The notes under the pieces are model-generated. The model had not been told where the DNA came from. It saw only the letters and a list, made by a program, of their open reading frames with translations, and ran no database searches. The translations under genes were made by a program, and so were the position numbers. From contig JANQFM010000096.1 in assembly GCA_028277865.1 (NCBI GenBank), forward strand, positions 1 through 16,920: 16,920 nt of DNA, read 5' to 3'. Position 1 is the stretch's first letter. Each line of letters begins with the position of its first letter. Origin of the DNA: Acidobacteriota bacterium (GTDB lineage Bacteria; Acidobacteriota; UBA6911; RPQK01; DATIPO01). This document shows positions 14,066 to 16,920 of the stretch, piece after piece.

Positions 14066-14426
14066 GAACGCCTCTCTCTCGCCTCCTCGGACACAGTTAG
14101 CTTACCGGACCCTTGGATGCCAAGCCAAGCATTCTACACGTTGAGCGTTTGGTCGGTGCCTTCTTTGATTGCTGGGTCTTGATCTGCTCTCAGTGCTGCC
14201 CACAGCCTGTGAAAATCTTCGGCCTTGCGTCTCTAATCCCTGTTCCGTGTTCCCTGTTCCGTGTTCCATCTAATCGACAGCAAGACACACCGCTACCGAT
14301 TCCTGCAGGCCTGAAAGAAAAATCGCCTTTGCTGAAACATGCCCGCACCCTTCCAGTATCAACTTCGGGAACTGGGAACGTGCAAACCAGGGGGACAGTC
14401 GTCATTCGACTTCAGAGGAGAAAGCC
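14066..14426. other. Divergent spacer of 361 bp without a gene
   Basis: The stretch between the divergent rhomboid and Spy-like genes must contain both promoters. I see no convincing sigma70 hexamer pair and no conserved coding frame. Its only clear structure is the heptamer array at 14238-14265. Confidence 0.5.
14238..14265. repeat. Heptamer repeat alternating CCCTGTT and CCGTGTT (x4)
   Basis: Four perfectly phased 7 bp units alternate CCCTGTT, CCGTGTT, CCCTGTT, CCGTGTT, i.e. a 14 bp unit repeated twice. The unit is unrelated to the other heptamer families but has the same period. Confidence 0.9.
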
Positions 14427-14936
14427 ATGAGCACTTCGAGATTTCGCTTCCTTTCCATCTTTTTGATGACCCTTTTTCTGCTCCCTTCGACCGCTGCCTT
14501 TTCCGGTCAGGGATTCGGCCCGCTCGCCTTCGAGCCTGGAGCTCAGGAAGGCCCGCGGTTTCACAGAGGATCGCGTCACGGGCGCCGTCAGGCCTTCCGG
14601 GATCGGCTTTCCCGGCGGCTTATTGAGGGATTGCAGCTCACTGAAGAGCAGCAAACCCAAATTCGGGAGCAGCGTCGGCAGCATCGTGAAGAGGTTCAAG
14701 CCCTGCACGAGCAGCAGCGCGGCCTCCGTCAGGAATTGCGCAGCATGCTGGAGGCCGAATCCCCTTCGGCAGCCGAGGTCGGGGAACGTGTCATCGCTAT
14801 CCACGGCCTCTCCAATCAGATTCGCCAAGAGCGTGAAAGCGCCCAGGAAGCCTTCCGGGCCTTGCTCACCCCCGAGCAGCTGGACAGGTTGGACGAGCTG
14901 AAGGAAGAGCGTCCAAGGCGGCGGGGACGACGCTGA
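14427..14936 (+). CDS. Spy/CpxP-like LTxxQ periplasmic protein
   Basis: 169 residues with a signal peptide (MSTSRFRFLSIFLMTLFLLPSTAAFSG). A basic linker follows, then a long helical region with two LTxxQ motifs: LTEEQQTQIREQ (71-82) and LTPEQLDRLDEL (147-158). This is the Spy/CpxP/heavy-metal-sensor pattern of periplasmic chaperone-like proteins that respond to envelope stress or metals. The C terminus is very basic (RPRRRGRR). GGAG lies 6 nt before the ATG. No partner two-component system is visible in the window. Confidence 0.85.
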   Translation: MSTSRFRFLSIFLMTLFLLPSTAAFSGQGFGPLAFEPGAQEGPRFHRGSRHGRRQAFRDRLSRRLIEGLQLTEEQQTQIREQRRQHREEVQALHEQQRGLRQELRSMLEAESPSAAEVGERVIAIHGLSNQIRQERESAQEAFRALLTPEQLDRLDELKEERPRRRGRR

Positions 14937-14942
14937 AGAGGG

Positions 14943-15038
14943 AGGTCACGCAGAGGCGCAGAGCCGCAGAGAGATCGCAGAAAACCCTCTCTCCGGCTCT
15001 GTACCTCTCTCCGCGTCTCTGCGCCTCTGCGTGAACCT
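14943..15038. repeat. Inverted repeat filling the convergent spacer
   Basis: The left arm 14943-14963 and right arm 15017-15038 match over 21 bases with one gap; the shared core is TCACGCAGAGGCGCAGAG. Weaker pairing continues inward (CCGCAGAGAG against its complement in CTCTCTCCGCG). It begins 6 nt after the Spy-like stop and overlaps the stop codon of the convergent NamZ-like gene. It may serve both as a bidirectional terminator and a dispersed repeat; a half-copy is seen at 1126-1136. Confidence 0.85.
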
Positions 15039-16201
15039 CAGTAGAGCAGATACTCTTCCCGCCGCCGCCTGAATTCCCTCAGATCCTCCGCCCAACCGGC
15101 CTCCATATCCTCCAAGCTGGTCCCGGCTTCGATTTGATGCCGGATCGTGTCGCTGCCGCACAGGACGTCGATGGGCAGCTTTTCGTGCTCATACTCGTAG
15201 GGCGGATCCTTCCAGCGGAACTGCCGCCCGCCCAACTCGCGGTAGGCTCGCAGCATCGCCAGGCCGGTGCGGAAGGGCCGGAAGGACTGGCGGTCGACAA
15301 CGTGGATCTGGACTCCGCCGATCATCTCGCCGCTCCACTTGTGAAAGGTGGGGATGAAATGCAAAGGACGGAAGTGCAGGCCGGGAAGCTGAAAATCCTG
15401 CAAGCGACGCACCAAACGATCGGGATCGACCCAGGGCGCACCGCTGATTTCGAAGGGCCGGGTCGTCCCCCGCCCCTCCGAAACATTTGTGCCTTCCAGC
15501 AAGCAGAGTCCTGGGAAGACCAAGGCAGTCTCCGGGGCGGGGATGTTGGGTGAAGGCAACACCCAGGGCAGGCCGGTGGCTTCGAAGTCCATCGGACGCT
15601 GCCAGCCCTGCATGGCGATGACTTTCAATTCACAGCCTAATTCGAATTCGCCGTTGAGGTAAAGGGCCACCTCGCCAACGGTCATCCCGTGCCGGGCAGC
15701 CAGCGGGTAAAGCCCCACGAAAGAAGCGAAGCGGGGATCCGGCAGGTTGCCTTCCAGATGGATGCCGCCGATGGGGTTGGGCCGGTCCAGCACCAAAAAT
15801 CGCTTTTTTTGCTGAGAGCAGGCTTGCATGGCCAGGGCCATGGTCCAGATGAAGGTGTAGTAGCGGGCGCCCACATCCTGCAGGTCGAAGATCAGGGTGT
15901 CCACTTCGGCCAGCATGTGCTGCCGGGGTAGGCGCGTTTGGCCGTAAAGGCTGTAAACGGGCAGTCCGGTGCGCGGATCCCGGTAGTCCTGCCACTCGAT
16001 CATGTCGTCCTGGGTTTCGCCCCGTGCGCCGTGCTGAGGTCCGAAAAGGGCTTTCAGGCGGAAGGCCGAATGAAGCAGGTCAGCGGCATGGCGAAGCTTG
16101 CAATCGACCGAAGCCGGGTGGCAGATGAGCCCGATCCGACCGGATGCCGCCCAGGAGTGCCCCTGGCTGACCAAGATTTCCAAGCCGCTGCGGACATTCA
16201 T
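15038..16201 (-). CDS. DUF1343 protein, NamZ-type exo-beta-N-acetylmuramidase-like
   Basis: 387 residues covering the whole DUF1343 family. Hallmarks: LFGPQHGARG (52-61), FDLQDVGARYYTFIW (105-119), LVLDRPNPIGG (136-146), RHGMTVGEVALYLNGE (170-185), the EGTNVSEGRGTTRPFE block, and PTFHKWSGEMIGGVQIHV toward the end. Characterised NamZ removes terminal N-acetylmuramic acid from peptidoglycan fragments, so a role in murein recycling or scavenging is likely. No strong signal peptide is seen from ATG 16201. The frame stays open up to 16354, but that extension (RQDAKAQRK...) is read through a DNA repeat and is not protein-like, so I reject it. It lies downstream of mqnA across a repeat-filled gap of 44 bp. 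Confidence 0.9.
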   Translation of the reverse strand: MNVRSGLEILVSQGHSWAASGRIGLICHPASVDCKLRHAADLLHSAFRLKALFGPQHGARGETQDDMIEWQDYRDPRTGLPVYSLYGQTRLPRQHMLAEVDTLIFDLQDVGARYYTFIWTMALAMQACSQQKKRFLVLDRPNPIGGIHLEGNLPDPRFASFVGLYPLAARHGMTVGEVALYLNGEFELGCELKVIAMQGWQRPMDFEATGLPWVLPSPNIPAPETALVFPGLCLLEGTNVSEGRGTTRPFEISGAPWVDPDRLVRRLQDFQLPGLHFRPLHFIPTFHKWSGEMIGGVQIHVVDRQSFRPFRTGLAMLRAYRELGGRQFRWKDPPYEYEHEKLPIDVLCGSDTIRHQIEAGTSLEDMEAGWAEDLREFRRRREEYLLY

Positions 16202-16210
16202 AACCGAAAA

Positions 16211-16295
16211 TTCGCGCCAAGACGCCAATAACGCCAAGGCCGGGACTAAATCCCTCCAACTGTGCTTTCTTTGCGCCTTTGCGTCTTGGCGCGAA
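16211..16295. repeat. Inverted repeat at the mqnA-namZ junction
   Basis: Perfect 15 bp arms: TTCGCGCCAAGACGC (16211-16225) and its complement (16281-16295), flanked inward by looser period-8/9 copies (TTTGCGCC, TTTGCGTC). The right part encodes the last 16 residues of MqnA; the left part lies between mqnA and the NamZ-like start. Confidence 0.9.
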
Positions 16296-16920
16296 ACTCT
16301 CCCCCGTCGACCTCGCAGAACCTCAAGGGCTGAGGATCGTCGATCAGGCCCCATTTGGAAGCCAATCCGTAATACGTTTCCAGCCCCCTCAGGTTTTCCT
16401 CGTCCAGCGAATAGTCGAGGTTACCCGTCAGGTAGTCGCGTACCTCTTGCACCGGCAGCCTCAGCTTCTGGGCATAAACCTGCGAAATCTGCTCGATCTG
16501 CGCCCTGCCTTCGCTCTTGGAACGGTAAAAGAGCTTGGCCATGCTGCCCAGTTCCGCCCATTCGCCCACAGCCCAGAAAGCGAAAACAAACGGCAGGCCC
16601 GTGAAACAATGCCATTCGTGGGCCAGATCGTAAACGATCAGCCCCCGGGCATCCACGTGCAGGGCCGGATTGCCGATCACCAGAGCCGCCTGGCAGCGCT
16701 CGAGCATTTGACTGGGACGGGGCGGCTGCTCGATGAACTGAGCCTCCCGGTTGCCGTAAAACTCCGACAAAAGGATGCGCAGCAAGGCCACCGAAGTGCG
16801 GCTGGAGGAGTCGATGGCGATGCGCTGGACCTTGTCGATCGGCTGACGGCTCACGAAGAGCACGCTCTTGACCTCCCGTTTCGAAGCAATCGAAATCCCG
16901 GGAAGGACGCGCAAGGAAGG
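16246..16920 (-). CDS. mqnA: MqnA chorismate dehydratase, futalosine menaquinone pathway (N terminus beyond window)
   Basis: 225 residues open to the window end; about 80 N-terminal residues are missing. MqnA converts chorismate to 3-enolpyruvyl-benzoate, the first step of futalosine-route menaquinone synthesis. Recognisable blocks: LPGISIASKREVKSVLFVSRQPID, VQRIAIDSSSRTSVALLRILLSE (the conserved SSRTS substrate-binding loop), AALVIGNPAL, YDLAHEWHCFTGLPFVFAFWA, and the helical end with LDYSLDEENLRGLETYYGLASKWGLI. The apparent first Met at 16914 is an internal TTG. The last 16 residues (FRAKTQRRKESTVGGI) come from an inverted DNA repeat and are not family sequence; the original end was probably near QPLRF. 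Confidence 0.9.
   Translation of the reverse strand, partial: PSLRVLPGISIASKREVKSVLFVSRQPIDKVQRIAIDSSSRTSVALLRILLSEFYGNREAQFIEQPPRPSQMLERCQAALVIGNPALHVDARGLIVYDLAHEWHCFTGLPFVFAFWAVGEWAELGSMAKLFYRSKSEGRAQIEQISQVYAQKLRLPVQEVRDYLTGNLDYSLDEENLRGLETYYGLASKWGLIDDPQPLRFCEVDGGEFRAKTQRRKESTVGGI

Noticed and set aside
14375..14403. ECF-sigma promoter (GGAAC ... CGTC) for the Spy-like gene
   Set aside because: The spacing is 20 bp, too long for the usual 16-17 bp.
16202..16354. N-terminal extension of the NamZ-like protein
   Set aside because: It is translated through the inverted repeat at 16211-16295 and overlaps mqnA; DUF1343 similarity begins only after ATG 16201.

Overview
This is a GC-rich bacterial window with genes on both strands and no rRNA, tRNA or phage-type genes that I could see. 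Several features suggest an Acidobacteriota-like or related deep-branching Gram-negative bacterium: a futalosine-pathway menaquinone gene (mqnA), a NamZ/DUF1343 muramidase-like protein, a DRG-type GTPase with a TGS domain, a Uma2 nuclease, an outer-membrane beta-barrel and an LTxxQ periplasmic protein. The phylum is inference only; no single gene proves it.

Layout. 1-710 (minus): a Phd/YefM-PIN toxin-antitoxin pair with a good promoter and an operator-like palindrome, followed by a long palindromic repeat (835-962). 1155-2979 (minus): a Uma2-family nuclease, an unknown single-pass membrane protein, and a shortened CoA-transferase subunit-B homologue that lacks the catalytic-glutamate segment. 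3235-4467 (plus): two exported proteins, an SRPBCC-fold protein and a small beta-barrel. 4705-6595 (plus): a Na+/phosphate cotransporter (NptA type) followed at once by a PhoU-domain protein, a coherent phosphate pair. 6747-8567: a GT-C-type membrane glycosyltransferase. 8633-9494: a second toxin-antitoxin-like pair (Rv0078B-like small protein plus nucleotidyltransferase). 9620-10582: DRG/Obg-like TGS GTPase. 10729-11136: DUF4870-type membrane protein. 11230-12546: dicarboxylate/amino acid:cation symporter. 12706-14065 (minus): a CBS-pair protein and a zinc-ribbon rhomboid protease. 14427-14936: Spy/CpxP-like periplasmic protein. 15038-16920 (minus): NamZ-like protein and the 3' part of mqnA.

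The most unusual property is not a gene. At least six loci between 6600 and 14265 carry tandem arrays whose period is always 7 bp although the unit sequence differs. Three unit families recur at separate loci, often in opposite orientations: CTGACAA/TTGTCAG, GTCCAAR/TTTGGAC and CCGACTC/GGGAGTC. A fourth unit, CCSTGTT, is seen once. One pair of arrays sits in frame inside the glycosyltransferase gene and encodes a low-complexity loop. Others fill the space from one stop codon to the next start codon. Two further intergenic spacers are long inverted repeats of other families (14943-15038 and 16211-16295), and the second also encodes the C-terminal tail of MqnA. Together these look like a multi-family system of dispersed short repeats, comparable in form to cyanobacterial STRR heptamers, that colonises spacers and sometimes coding sequence.
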